DNA of 64,000 nucleotides from positions 38,607 to 102,606 of the forward strand of contig JAFXEX010000023.1 in assembly GCA_017520825.1 (NCBI GenBank). Reading direction: 5' to 3'. Source of the stretch: Clostridia bacterium. Its GTDB lineage: Bacteria; Bacillota; Clostridia; Oscillospirales; SIG627. The position numbers and the translations under genes were made by a program. Below, one piece after another: positions 25,454-34,252 of this stretch (the first letter of the stretch is position 1; each line of letters begins with the position of its first letter). Below the pieces are notes generated by a model. That model was not told the DNA's origin. It was given only the letters and a program-made list of their open reading frames with translations, and ran no database searches.

Positions 25454-26833
25454 TTATGCAAACAGCTTCAATATTTCGGTAATGCTTTTAACTGCAACGA
25501 TTTCAAATCCCTCGGGTAATCCCTTCAAATCTTTGGGATAAGAGGACTTGGGGATAATTATTCTTTTATATCCGAGTCTTGATGCTTCCTTTATGCGAGA
25601 CGTGATGAAGCTAACTGAACGGACCTCACCTAAAAGCCCAACCTCTCCCAAGGCAACAGTCTTGTCATCAATTTCAATGTTTCTGTATGCCGAGATTATA
25701 GACATAACAATTGCTAAATCTGACGACGGCTCGTCAAGTCTCAACCCACCTATTACGTTCAGATAAACGTCTTGCGAGGAAAGATATATTCCAAGTCTCT
25801 TTTCAATAACTGCAAGAAGAATGGAAACTCTGTTATAATCAAGACCCGTAACGACTCTCTTTGGTGCAGGATAGACGGTCTTAGACACCAATGCCTGAAT
25901 TTCAGCAAGTATCGGTCTTGTGCCCTCGTGGACACAAACGGTACAGCTTCCGGCTACGTTTTTAGGCTTTTCCGACAGCAATGCACGGCTGGGGTCTGTG
26001 ACTTCTATAAGTCCCCTATCCCCCATTTCAAATACGCCGATTTCATTTGTTGAGCCAAATCGGTTTTTGGACGCTCTTATAAGTCTGTAAAACTGTGAAC
26101 GCTCACCTTCAAAGGTAAGCACAACGTCAACCATATGCTCAAGCACCTTAGGACCTGCAATGCCTCCGTCCTTGTTGACGTGACCTACGAGCACTGTTGA
26201 AATTGACGCGTCCTTGCTTTTATGTATAATCGACAAAGCGCATTGCTTCACCTGTGAAATGCTTCCCGGAATAGAGTCCACAGAGGGAGAAAAGGTGGTT
26301 TGTATCGAATCAATTATCAATAAATCGGGAGAAATCTTATCAACGTAGGATAGTATTACGTCGACGTTAGTTTCACAGAGCAGGAACACGTTATCTCCCA
26401 CCACTCCCAAGCGCTCAGCTCTTAGTTTGATTTGTGTGGAGGATTCCTCTCCCGAAACGTAAAGTATTTTTCTTCCCTTATCAAGGCTCTTACAAATTTG
26501 CAAAAGAATGGTGCTCTTTCCGATTCCCGGCTCACCACTTATAAGAACGACGGAGCCTTTGACAATTCCTCCTCCAAGAGCTCGGTCAAACTCAGAAATT
26601 CCCGTTTCCATACGGACCTCTTCACGAGTGTCCAGGTCGATATCAGAAATAAGCTCTGCCTCTGTTGAATGAACTATTGACACGCCATTTGAAAAGGAAG
26701 GCTGAGCAGGGGACGTTACCTCTTCCTCAAGAGAATCCCACGAACCGCATTCACGGCATTTTCCACTCCATTTGGGGTGAACGTGCCCACATTCTTTGCA
26801 AACGTAAACTGTTTTCAAATCATTTTTAGCCAT
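25454..26833 (-). CDS. radA: DNA repair protein RadA/Sms
   Basis: A 459-residue RadA: N-terminal C4 zinc finger (C12, C15, C26, C29), a RecA-like ATPase with Walker A GEPGIGKST, the RadA-specific KNRFG motif, and a C-terminal Lon-protease-like domain (LALAEVG-type text near ALGEVGLLGEV). It acts as a DnaB-like branch-migration helicase in recombination. Length is normal. It follows the cwlD-like gene by 12 bases, with its ribosome site overlapping the end of that gene, so the two are coupled. Confidence 0.96.
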   Translation of the reverse strand: MAKNDLKTVYVCKECGHVHPKWSGKCRECGSWDSLEEEVTSPAQPSFSNGVSIVHSTEAELISDIDLDTREEVRMETGISEFDRALGGGIVKGSVVLISGEPGIGKSTILLQICKSLDKGRKILYVSGEESSTQIKLRAERLGVVGDNVFLLCETNVDVILSYVDKISPDLLIIDSIQTTFSPSVDSIPGSISQVKQCALSIIHKSKDASISTVLVGHVNKDGGIAGPKVLEHMVDVVLTFEGERSQFYRLIRASKNRFGSTNEIGVFEMGDRGLIEVTDPSRALLSEKPKNVAGSCTVCVHEGTRPILAEIQALVSKTVYPAPKRVVTGLDYNRVSILLAVIEKRLGIYLSSQDVYLNVIGGLRLDEPSSDLAIVMSIISAYRNIEIDDKTVALGEVGLLGEVRSVSFITSRIKEASRLGYKRIIIPKSSYPKDLKGLPEGFEIVAVKSITEILKLFA

Positions 26834-26845
26834 GTTTCAAACATC

Positions 26846-27583
26846 CTATAAATTTATATATTCTATAATGGAATTAGCGATAACAAACGCAAGAGCGTTT
26901 TGGTATTCCTCGCTCTGTAGCTTATTTAAATCATCAGGATTTGATAAAAAACCACACTCTATAAGAACAGACGGACACAGAAGTCTGTCAAGAACGTATA
27001 TGGATGCCCCTGCCCTCTTTACGTTACGGTCGTTATCATCTTCAAGATACTCCTTAACGTTACTCTGTATCATCAACGCAAGGGATTCACTATACGGATT
27101 GTTTCCCGAGAAAAACACCTGGAGTCCCTTGTATTTTTCTTGTGGGAACTTATTCATATGAATACTGACAAAAACAGGGTCCTCATATTGTTTTGCAATT
27201 TTCACCCGATTGAACAGATCGTCTCTTTTTTTATTGTTGGAGGAATCCTCGGCAAGCAAAGAGTCCTCGCTTCTTGTCATAACCACATTGACATTATACA
27301 ACGATAGAAACTGAGCTACCTTGTGGGATATTTCAAGATTAAGATTCTTTTCGTAAACCTCGCCAACGCTTGCGCCACCGTCCTTACCACCGTGACCTGC
27401 GTCAATAACGACGGTCTGTATCTGAAACGGTGTGGCACCAGCCTCTTCAAGCTTCTCTACGGGGACGAAAATTTTGCCCACAAAGAAGAAAATTACAGCT
27501 ACGAATACGATTATAAACGACAGCAAACAAATCTTGTAAAAGAACAAAGATTGCTCTGAAATCGGGCTTTGTGTTTTTTTCAT
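26846..27583 (-). CDS. cwlD: N-acetylmuramoyl-L-alanine amidase, CwlD-like
   Basis: A 245-residue Amidase_3 enzyme with an N-terminal membrane anchor or uncleaved signal (about residues 16-38) and the zinc/catalytic set: His64 (DAGHGG), Glu78, His142 (SIHMN) and Glu209 (LIECGF). The single-domain form with a membrane anchor and no wall-binding repeats is that of CwlD, which makes muramic delta-lactam in the spore cortex. With sigK in the same window this supports sporulation capacity. The start codon lies inside a perfect 16-bp inverted repeat with the Shine-Dalgarno sequence in its loop. Confidence 0.85.
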   Translation of the reverse strand: MKKTQSPISEQSLFFYKICLLSFIIVFVAVIFFFVGKIFVPVEKLEEAGATPFQIQTVVIDAGHGGKDGGASVGEVYEKNLNLEISHKVAQFLSLYNVNVVMTRSEDSLLAEDSSNNKKRDDLFNRVKIAKQYEDPVFVSIHMNKFPQEKYKGLQVFFSGNNPYSESLALMIQSNVKEYLEDDNDRNVKRAGASIYVLDRLLCPSVLIECGFLSNPDDLNKLQSEEYQNALAFVIANSIIEYINL

Positions 27584-27614
27584 AAAGTATACCTCCGATA
27601 TACTTTATGAAAAA
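27576..27614 (-). repeat. Perfect inverted repeat enclosing the cwlD ribosome-binding site
   Basis: Arms 27576-27591 and 27599-27614 (16 bp each, TTTTTCATAAAGTATA and its complement) with a 7-base loop. In the mRNA the loop holds GGAGG and the 3' arm holds the ATG of cwlD (27581-27583). No T-run follows, so it is not a standard terminator. Confidence 0.8.
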
Positions 27615-27627
27615 GCGAAGCAAATAA

Positions 27628-28221
27628 TTAGTAATTATTCTTGATTTTTTCTTTTTCTTCGTTATACTTTATGCCAATCAGACTTCTTATTCTGAAATTT
27701 TCAGATCCAAGTATATAGGCAAATCCTCCTACGAGAAGGCCCGGAAGCAGAGATGCAAGATATAAAAACGGAGATACTGTAGGGATAGACTTGAACACCG
27801 ATGCAAAAAATCCCGAATACATACACTGAGTAAAGAAAACGTTTATATAGAAAAGGACTCTGTAAATAACGTCCACGGTTCTTTCGGCAAATTCAGAATT
27901 GGTAGTAAACAGTGAAAATAAAGCGCAAAGAACGGTTGATAAATAATACGGAAGCGAGCCGACTATCATTACAAGAAAGCCATCTGTTTTCTTTATTCCA
28001 CAAGAGTGCGAGCCTACGGCTCTCTTACTGCCTGCCTCCCACATAAAGCTATATACAAGATACAGATAGAATAAAACGGAAATTACGCTGGCAACGTATT
28101 GATATCTGCCGTCAAAGGCTATAGTAAATACCACGAACAAAATCAACGAATAAATTCCCGAAACGAAATGATTTATAAGCAATTTTATAACGTACGACGC
28201 ATTGCTCTTGATTACACCCAT
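27628..28221 (-). CDS. Integral membrane protein of unknown function
   Basis: A 197-residue protein with about four or five hydrophobic segments (near residues 10-35, 40-60, 80-105, 120-145 and 150-170) and a charged C-terminal tail rich in Lys/Glu. A cysteine and His-Ser pair (VGSHSCGIKK) lies in the first cytoplasmic or external loop. I do not recognise the family. It has its own consensus promoter, is preceded by GGAGG, and heads a likely unit with cwlD and radA, so a link to envelope or sporulation is possible but not shown. Confidence 0.7.
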   Translation of the reverse strand: MGVIKSNASYVIKLLINHFVSGIYSLILFVVFTIAFDGRYQYVASVISVLFYLYLVYSFMWEAGSKRAVGSHSCGIKKTDGFLVMIVGSLPYYLSTVLCALFSLFTTNSEFAERTVDVIYRVLFYINVFFTQCMYSGFFASVFKSIPTVSPFLYLASLLPGLLVGGFAYILGSENFRIRSLIGIKYNEEKEKIKNNY

Positions 28222-28248
28222 ATAAACCTCCGTGTTTTCTTTTTAATT

Positions 28249-28277
28249 ATTTTATCTTAAAATTACAATTTGTGCAA
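28249..28277 (-). promoter_or_regulatory. Sigma-A promoter for the membrane protein-cwlD-radA unit
   Basis: TTGCAC (28272-28277) and TAAAAT (28249-28254) on the minus strand, 17-bp spacing. Confidence 0.65.
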
Positions 28278-28297
28278 TAGTAAAATAAAATATTTAC

Positions 28298-28333
28298 AAT
28301 TAAAATAACGGCTTGGCATATCGCCAAGCCGTT
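28298..28333 (-). terminator. Terminator of the efp-Cys-rich protein unit
   Basis: Perfect 11-bp stem AACGGCTTGGC/GCCAAGCCGTT (28307-28317, 28323-28333) followed on the minus strand by ATTTTAATT. Confidence 0.88.
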
Positions 28334-28345
28334 TCAGGTTGCATA

Positions 28346-28798
28346 TCAGTTGTTATCAACTACTGAAAATTCGTTGTGACACGCAGGGCATCTGACTTTT
28401 GAAGGGTCAATGCTGTTGTCAAGGTAGACCTGCTCGTTGCACGTGGGGCAAACTACCTCAAAGAAGTCGTATGCATCTGCGTCGCACTCGTCGCAGTCGT
28501 CCTCGCACTCACATTCGTCACAGTTACCGTCGCATTCAAACTCGTCCGAGCAATCACAACAATCACAGTCGTCCAAATCGTCGTAAACCATATCCTCGAG
28601 ATATCCAAGGTCTTCGTCTATCTCCTCGATATAAGCCTTCAGCGTTTCATTTTCCTCGGTAAGTGCAGTAACATCGTGCGCAACATCATCAAGTAAATCA
28701 ACAAGCAAATTAATAATTCTACCCTCAGATGTATTGACGTCGAATTTCTCTCCGTCCATAACGCCCTTAATATAAGCAACTTTTTCGGTCAATGACAT
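28346..28798 (-). CDS. CD1247 N-terminal-type protein with acidic Cys-rich segment and zinc ribbon
   Basis: Start at ATG 28796-28798, eight bases after AAGGAG; an in-frame start 18 bases earlier overlaps that site. The 150-residue protein has three parts. Residues 1-70 are helical and match the clostridial CD1247 N-terminal domain (MSLTEKVAYIKG). Residues 73-108 are almost only Asp, Glu and Cys, with ten cysteines (78, 80, 81, 83, 89, 93, 96, 98, 102, 105). The C-terminus is a CPxC/CPxC zinc ribbon (117, 120, 137, 140). It follows efp with its ribosome site at the efp stop. Function unknown; metal binding is likely. Confidence 0.78.
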   Translation of the reverse strand: MSLTEKVAYIKGVMDGEKFDVNTSEGRIINLLVDLLDDVAHDVTALTEENETLKAYIEEIDEDLGYLEDMVYDDLDDCDCCDCSDEFECDGNCDECECEDDCDECDADAYDFFEVVCPTCNEQVYLDNSIDPSKVRCPACHNEFSVVDNN

Positions 28799-28816
28799 AA
28801 CAGCCACTCCTTCCAA

Positions 28817-29377
28817 TTATACTCTTTCGAGATACTCTCCCGTACGTGTATCAATCTTGATAACGTCGCCCTCGTCAATGAAGAGAGGAACCTTGATTTC
28901 TGCGCCTGTTTCAAGAGTTGCAGGCTTAGTTGTACCTGTTGCTGTATCACCCTTGAAGCCGGGCTCTGTCTGTGTTACGGCAAGCTCAACAAACATAGGA
29001 GGTTCAACTGCAAAAACGTTGCCCTTGTATGATGCAACTCTTACCATATCGTTTTCCTTAACAAACTTAAAGTTGGGTGTAAGTATATCCTTGCCAATCG
29101 GTATCTGGTCATATGATTCCATATCCATGAAATAATAGAGATCTCCGTCTGAGTAAAGATACTGCATATCCTTTCTTTCAACGTATGCGGGTGCATACTT
29201 ATCAGAAGGGTTGAAAGTCTTTTCAACAACTGCTCCTGTGATAACATTTCTTAATTTAGTGCGTACAAACGCTGCGCCTTTACCGGGCTTTACGTGCTGA
29301 AACTCGATTACCTGCATAACGTTTCCGTCCATTTCAAAGGTAACGCCGTTTCTGAAATCTCCAGCTACTACTGCCAT
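28817..29377 (-). CDS. efp: Translation elongation factor P
   Basis: A 186-residue EF-P with three beta-barrel domains. The functional loop reads KPGKGAA with Lys33 at the tip, the position modified in many bacteria; no modification enzyme is encoded nearby. It rescues ribosomes stalled at polyproline. Note that the window encodes proline-rich proteins such as the biotin carrier linker. It follows the M24 aminopeptidase gene after an 88-bp gap with its own promoter, an arrangement (pepP-efp) common in Firmicutes. Confidence 0.97.
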   Translation of the reverse strand: MAVVAGDFRNGVTFEMDGNVMQVIEFQHVKPGKGAAFVRTKLRNVITGAVVEKTFNPSDKYAPAYVERKDMQYLYSDGDLYYFMDMESYDQIPIGKDILTPNFKFVKENDMVRVASYKGNVFAVEPPMFVELAVTQTEPGFKGDTATGTTKPATLETGAEIKVPLFIDEGDVIKIDTRTGEYLERV

Positions 29378-29418
29378 TTTTATGTCCTCCGTAATGTTAT
29401 AATTTTACTTTACATACT

Positions 29419-29447
29419 ATTGTATATCATTTTCTCAAAAAAAGCAA
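29419..29447 (-). promoter_or_regulatory. Sigma-A promoter for efp
   Basis: TTGCTT (29442-29447) and TACAAT (29419-29424) on the minus strand, 17-bp spacing. Confidence 0.6.
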
Positions 29448-29465
29448 TACATTTTTTTGATTTAA

Positions 29466-30533
29466 CTATAATTCTATAAGATTTTTGTCACTTTTTGTTA
29501 AATTTTGTGCGCCTGTCTTCCCTACTACTGCAATGTCCTCGATTCTCACGCCGTATTTATTTTCAATATAAATTCCGGGCTCAATGCTCATAACGGAATT
29601 TTCAGGGATAGGCTCTTTAAAGCTTGGTGAGAAAGAAGGTCTCTCGTGTACCTCAATTCCCAAGCCGTGTCCCGTAGAATGACCGAAATTATCGCCGTAC
29701 CCGTTTTTTGAAATAATATCACGCGCAGCAGCGTCAACCTGGTATCCTAAAATTCCAGCGTGAATTTTTGCAAGGGCTGCCTGCTGGGCATCAAGCACAA
29801 TGGCATATATTTTCCTCATTTCCTCGTCCGCTCTTCCCAAAACCACAGTTCTGGTCATATCCGAGCAATATCCGTCAAGCCGTGCCCCGAAATCCATTGT
29901 CAAAAACGAATTAACCGTGAGAGGCATGTTGCCAGGCTCTCCGTGAGGAAGTGAGGATTTTTTTCCTGACACGGAAATAGTTTTGAACGCAGAGCTTTGA
30001 GCACCGTTTTTTCTCATATAAAAATCAAGCTCGGTTGCTACGTCACATTCGGTTATACCTGGGCGTATGAAGTACAAAATATGTTCAAAGGCTGAATCCG
30101 TAAGCTCTTGTGACTTTTTAATTTTGCGTATTTCCTCTTCGGTTTTTACTGCTCTCATTTCTGAAAGAAGGCTTTCAAAATTGTTTATAGCAAAGCCATC
30201 AAACACCTCTGAAATCCGTCGACTCATAGCCAGGGTTACGTAATCGTCCTCTATTGTAAGAGCTTTTATTCTCTCTCTGATACATATTTCCTTTGCCTCT
30301 GTTAAAAGAGAACGCTGGGCTAATATCACCTCAAAATCCGATACCGTCGCCTTTGCAATTTCATAATATCTGAAATCCAAAATCAGATAAGATTCGTTTT
30401 TAGTGACAAGCACGGCACCGTCACTCGATTCTAACCCCGTCAAGTAAAATCGGTTTGCTTCTGAAAGGATAAGAGCAGCGCCCTCAAAGCTTTCAAAAAA
30501 CTTATTTCTGAATTTTTCTATTATTGGTGTCAT
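29466..30533 (-). CDS. M24-family Xaa-Pro aminopeptidase
   Basis: Start at ATG 30531-30533, four bases after GGAGGC and overlapping the stop of the upstream gene (ATGA); a longer reading frame upstream has no ribosome site. The 355-residue protein has a creatinase-type N-domain and a pita-bread catalytic domain with the metal ligands visible in MDFGARLDGYCSDMTRT, GHSTGHGLGIEVHE, SIEPGIY and VRIEDIAV. It removes N-terminal residues preceding proline in the cytoplasm. It is the last gene of a clp-yqeG-TIM-barrel-pepP run and sits just before efp. Confidence 0.92.
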   Translation of the reverse strand: MTPIIEKFRNKFFESFEGAALILSEANRFYLTGLESSDGAVLVTKNESYLILDFRYYEIAKATVSDFEVILAQRSLLTEAKEICIRERIKALTIEDDYVTLAMSRRISEVFDGFAINNFESLLSEMRAVKTEEEIRKIKKSQELTDSAFEHILYFIRPGITECDVATELDFYMRKNGAQSSAFKTISVSGKKSSLPHGEPGNMPLTVNSFLTMDFGARLDGYCSDMTRTVVLGRADEEMRKIYAIVLDAQQAALAKIHAGILGYQVDAAARDIISKNGYGDNFGHSTGHGLGIEVHERPSFSPSFKEPIPENSVMSIEPGIYIENKYGVRIEDIAVVGKTGAQNLTKSDKNLIEL

Positions 30534-31387
30534 AGTGCCTCCGTGTATACTGCCTTTAAAAATGCGGCGTCTATATCCTGCGTACCTGCCGATTCGCAAA
30601 TAACGGTGGGTGCTACTCCCAGCTCTGCAATGGTTTTTGCAAAAATAACAGGGTCGGGACCAAACTCTCCGTTTTCAAAGGTCAAATGCTTTGATTCTCC
30701 ACCCTTTGAATATGCAATGCAGGAATAATGGCAATGGAGATTCTCTGCAAATTCAGCGCCCAAGGCTTTTGCGATTTTATCAAAAACTCTTTTTACGTCA
30801 TCAGAGGTGATTATATCCGTTCCAAGAGAGCGAGCGTACAAATGCCCGAAATCAACCACAGGTGCAAATCTGTTGTCAATTTTACAAAGCTCTATTATTT
30901 CATCAAGAGTTCCGAGCTGATTTATTTTGCCCATAGTTTCAAGACCGATTTTAACGTCGCCAAAGCCTATTTCCTCGCAGGATTCAACAGCGTGAATAAG
31001 GGTATCACTCGCAAGCTTCATTGCGTCACGTCTATCAATCTTCGAAGCGCTTCCTGCGTGAACTACGATTATATTGGCTCCAAGACATTTAGCTGCGTTC
31101 AAGCTTTGTGTTATATATTTTATACTTCCCAGCCTTTTTTCAGGGTCTATGCCGGATAACGATATGTAATACGGCGCATGAAGGGACGTTGCCACGCCGT
31201 ATCGGGCTGCATTGAGGCCAATGGTCGCGAAGGTTTCTTCACTTCCCGAAACTCCGTTGCCACATTCGTATTCGTATGCATCAAGCTCCATATTAAAAAC
31301 CCATTCGGGCGCCTTGATGCTGGACCTGTATCCAGATGCTTCAAAAAGTGAGGAGTTACCACCGGGGCCGAATTTTGCTCTTTTCAT
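30530..31387 (-). CDS. Endonuclease IV-like TIM-barrel protein
   Basis: A 285-residue AP_endonuc_2 TIM barrel nearer to deoxyribonuclease IV than to sugar isomerases: SLHAPYYISL, VVHAGS, GLETMGK, VDFGHLYAR, HCHYS and ICES give the expected series of His, Glu and Asp metal ligands. True Nfo enzymes cleave 5' of abasic sites with three zinc ions. Here the second metal-site spacing differs from textbook Nfo (VDFGH rather than DTCH), so another substrate cannot be excluded. It overlaps yqeG and the M24 peptidase gene by four bases on each side, so the three are translationally coupled. Confidence 0.75.
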   Translation of the reverse strand: MKRAKFGPGGNSSLFEASGYRSSIKAPEWVFNMELDAYEYECGNGVSGSEETFATIGLNAARYGVATSLHAPYYISLSGIDPEKRLGSIKYITQSLNAAKCLGANIIVVHAGSASKIDRRDAMKLASDTLIHAVESCEEIGFGDVKIGLETMGKINQLGTLDEIIELCKIDNRFAPVVDFGHLYARSLGTDIITSDDVKRVFDKIAKALGAEFAENLHCHYSCIAYSKGGESKHLTFENGEFGPDPVIFAKTIAELGVAPTVICESAGTQDIDAAFLKAVYTEAL

Positions 31388-31896
31388 TTGATAGCTCCGT
31401 ATCCCTTCTTCTTGATATTTTTAACAAAAGGAATTTCAAGGATTCTTTTAAGCTTTATCAAAAAGCTTTCATCAGAATTGATTCGGTCAACGAAAATTCC
31501 TCTTATTCCCGAATTTGAACAAGCCCACATATCAGTAAAAAGCTGATCGCCTACAAGTACCGTTTCTTCTTTTTTAAGCCCGAGAGTTTTCATTGCAGCG
31601 TGAATTTTTTTGCTTGACGGCTTACCCGAATCATAGGAATAAACAACGCCCAAGGGCTCACAGAATGCTTTAACTCTCGGCTCGTGATTGTTTGAGATTA
31701 TGGCAACCTTTATATTATTTTCTGACAACGTTCCCAAAAGCTTTAAGGTCTTTTCTCCCGGCAACTCGGTGGCGTAAGGCTCAAGAGTGTTATCTATATC
31801 AAACAGAATACCTTTTATTCCGTTTTCAAGGTAAAAGCTAACGGGCACGTCGTGAATAGAATGAAAATAGTAATCAGGCTTCAAAAAGTCAAACAT
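31384..31896 (-). CDS. yqeG: YqeG-family HAD phosphatase
   Basis: Start at ATG 31894-31896 behind AAAGGAACTGAG; an in-frame TTG 18 bases earlier lies in that site. The 170-residue protein is an HAD IIIA phosphatase: FDIDNTLEP (nucleophile and acid Asp), ISNN (motif II), GKPSSKK (motif III Lys) and VGDQLFTDMW (motif IV). YqeG proteins are conserved near ribosome-assembly and shikimate genes in other Firmicutes and lack an assigned substrate. Here it is coupled by a 4-base overlap to the TIM-barrel gene downstream. Confidence 0.9.
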   Translation of the reverse strand: MFDFLKPDYYFHSIHDVPVSFYLENGIKGILFDIDNTLEPYATELPGEKTLKLLGTLSENNIKVAIISNNHEPRVKAFCEPLGVVYSYDSGKPSSKKIHAAMKTLGLKKEETVLVGDQLFTDMWACSNSGIRGIFVDRINSDESFLIKLKRILEIPFVKNIKKKGYGAIK

Positions 31897-31910
31897 CTGC
31901 TCAGTTCCTT

Positions 31911-34136
31911 TCAATCAGCTGTTTTTTTATTATTATACATTGAAAGCTCACTATTTGCAAGTTTGTTTTTTTGAAAATCCGTAAAATATGATATCTCTTC
32001 GTTTTCATCCAGATATATTCTTATTACGCCACGTCTCTCTTCGTCGGACATAAAGGCTTTGTTTATAACTCGTTCCACGTAGAAAATATAATTGGATTTT
32101 ACGTTTCGGTAACCAAGGTTTTTAATATCGGATTTATCAAGAACCTTTTCAATTACGTCATCATCAACGAAAAGCTCAACGTTTTCAAGCTTGCAAAGCC
32201 TACGGCTTTCATCAACACAGCTTCTACACACCTGATATGCATATTCCCACGTTGCTTCATCAAAGGTGATAACGTTATCAATTCGTCCGTAAAGCTCGTT
32301 TCCAAGCGCCTCTCTTATTCGTGTGGTGTTAAAGGTATTTTTTGAATGAATAAAGCCTGAGGTGACAGTGTTTTTTTCAAAGCCAAGATTTGAGGTAAAT
32401 ATTATGATGCATTTACCAAAGCTTATGCTTCTGCCTCGGCTATCCCTCATAACGCCGTCGTCGAGTAAGTTCAAAAGCACCTTCAAAACGTCGCCGTGCG
32501 CCTTCTCTATTTCGTCAAACAGAATAACTCTTTCTGGATTTTTTGAAATTTCACTTATCAGCAGACCCTTTTCTTCGTAGCCCACGTATCCGGGAGGCGC
32601 ACCTATCAGCTTTGATACCGAATGCTTTTCGCTATATTCACCCATATCAAGCTTCAATAAAGAATTGTTCCCGAACAGTTGCTTTGAAAGTTCCCTCGCC
32701 ATACTTGTTTTTCCACAACCTGTTTTGCCTATAAACAGCATTGAAACGGGAAGATTGCTTTGTCTGATTTTAGACCTTAAACACATAAGCGTTGCAGTAA
32801 TTTCCCCAATAGCTGATGACTGACCAAAAACAACGGATTCCAGTCTTTTTGAAAAGGTTGAAACGTCAAAGACGTTTTCTTTTGCAAAGAAAGCGTCTAT
32901 ATCACTGCAGGTCAACGTGTGCCCCTTATTCATTCTCACAAGTGAGGCGCCCTCGTCTATCAAATCCAGTGCTTTATCCGGCAAATGCTTATTTGGAAGC
33001 AAACTTACGGATAGCTCCACTGCTCTTTTTATTGCAGCTTCATCTATTTTTATTTTGTGATAAATCTCGTATCTGCTTTTTAAGCCAAGTAAAATTTTTA
33101 CTGCCGTTTCAGGATTGGGCTCGTTGACAAGTATCTTTTGAAACCGTCTGTCAAGGGCACTGTCCTTTTCAATAGTTTTCATATATTCCTCAACGGTAGT
33201 TGCTCCGATAATGCTTATATCCCCTCTTGCAAGCTCGGGCTTAAGAATATTCGCTGCGTCAAGAGTGCCTTCTCCTGCACCAGTGCTTACAATATTATGA
33301 ATTTCATCAATCATCAGAATTACATTTTTGGCTTTTTTAACTTCGTCAAAAATTGCTTTCAAGCGTTCTTCGAAGTCGCCCCTATATTTCGCGCCTGCAA
33401 GGAGTGTTGCAATCTCAATAGCGACTATCCTTTTTTCTCCAAGCTCCTCGGGAACGTCGCCTGTCACAATTCTTGTAGCCAGACCGTCCACTATGGCGCT
33501 TTTCCCCACTCCTGCATATCCAACAAGGCAAGGATTATTTTTGTTCTTTCTCAACAGTATTTGTATTACTCTGTCAATTTCGCCGTCCCGTTCAAGAACG
33601 GGGTCAAGCTTATCCTCAAGGGCTGCCAAGGTTACGTCACGTGAAAAGTTGTTCAAAATCGGGGTTTCACGCCTCATAGAGTTAATTTTTTCAAAGGTGA
33701 GAGAAAAGGTTTTTAACACTCTGTTTTCCATAGCCGTTCTCCTGCTTTTGCATAAATTAAGAATTTTCGTCGCCGTACAGTCCTCATTTTTAAGAAGAAT
33801 ATATACTATGTCTTCTACCTCAACTTCATTTACCTTTCTTGAAATTGCGTGTATATAGCTTTTCTCAATTACTGCTTCATAATTTTTGCTGAATACTCTG
33901 CCACAAAGAGAAAGTCGCTCTCCTCTGCCGTGCAAAAGCAAAACCTCGTCCATTATTCTCGAATAGCTTATATTGTAGTTTGCGAGCTTTGTTTTATATA
34001 TTTCATTGCAGGACTTTTCCCTGCCCAGCAGCGCCAAGAGCAAATGCTCGGTACCTATAAACGAATGACCAAGATTTGAAGCTATTACACGGGAGAATTC
34101 TATAACCTCGTTTGCTTCCTTTGAAATTTTCAACAT
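31911..34136 (-). CDS. Clp-family double AAA+ ATPase without a middle domain (ClpC/ClpA-like)
   Basis: Start at ATG 34134-34136, eight bases after AGGAAG. The 741-residue protein has a Clp N-domain (1-140), a first AAA+ module (Walker A GYAGVGKS 206-213, DEIH 277-280) and a second (GKTGCGKT 470-477, FDEIEKAH). The linker from DLIDEGA (392) to VFGQ (436-439) is only about 45 residues, so the coiled-coil/UVR middle domain of ClpC and ClpB is missing. A SGF near the ClpP-loop position suggests it may still dock ClpP. No ctsR, mcsA or mcsB is nearby. First gene of a run ending in the M24 peptidase gene. Confidence 0.85.
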   Translation of the reverse strand: MLKISKEANEVIEFSRVIASNLGHSFIGTEHLLLALLGREKSCNEIYKTKLANYNISYSRIMDEVLLLHGRGERLSLCGRVFSKNYEAVIEKSYIHAISRKVNEVEVEDIVYILLKNEDCTATKILNLCKSRRTAMENRVLKTFSLTFEKINSMRRETPILNNFSRDVTLAALEDKLDPVLERDGEIDRVIQILLRKNKNNPCLVGYAGVGKSAIVDGLATRIVTGDVPEELGEKRIVAIEIATLLAGAKYRGDFEERLKAIFDEVKKAKNVILMIDEIHNIVSTGAGEGTLDAANILKPELARGDISIIGATTVEEYMKTIEKDSALDRRFQKILVNEPNPETAVKILLGLKSRYEIYHKIKIDEAAIKRAVELSVSLLPNKHLPDKALDLIDEGASLVRMNKGHTLTCSDIDAFFAKENVFDVSTFSKRLESVVFGQSSAIGEITATLMCLRSKIRQSNLPVSMLFIGKTGCGKTSMARELSKQLFGNNSLLKLDMGEYSEKHSVSKLIGAPPGYVGYEEKGLLISEISKNPERVILFDEIEKAHGDVLKVLLNLLDDGVMRDSRGRSISFGKCIIIFTSNLGFEKNTVTSGFIHSKNTFNTTRIREALGNELYGRIDNVITFDEATWEYAYQVCRSCVDESRRLCKLENVELFVDDDVIEKVLDKSDIKNLGYRNVKSNYIFYVERVINKAFMSDEERRGVIRIYLDENEEISYFTDFQKNKLANSELSMYNNKKTAD

Positions 34137-34194
34137 TTTCCACACTTCCTTCACAGGATTTTTGACAAAGAAGGAATAAGTTATTCTTTACTAC

Positions 34195-34223
34195 TTGAAA
34201 AAAAGAGAAAAAAGTAATATAAT
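34195..34223 (+). promoter_or_regulatory. Sigma-A promoter for trmB
   Basis: TTGAAA (34195-34200) and TATAAT (34218-34223), 17-bp spacing. Confidence 0.8.
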
Positions 34224-34252
34224 ATATAAAAATATTTTACGGAGTGTACAAG

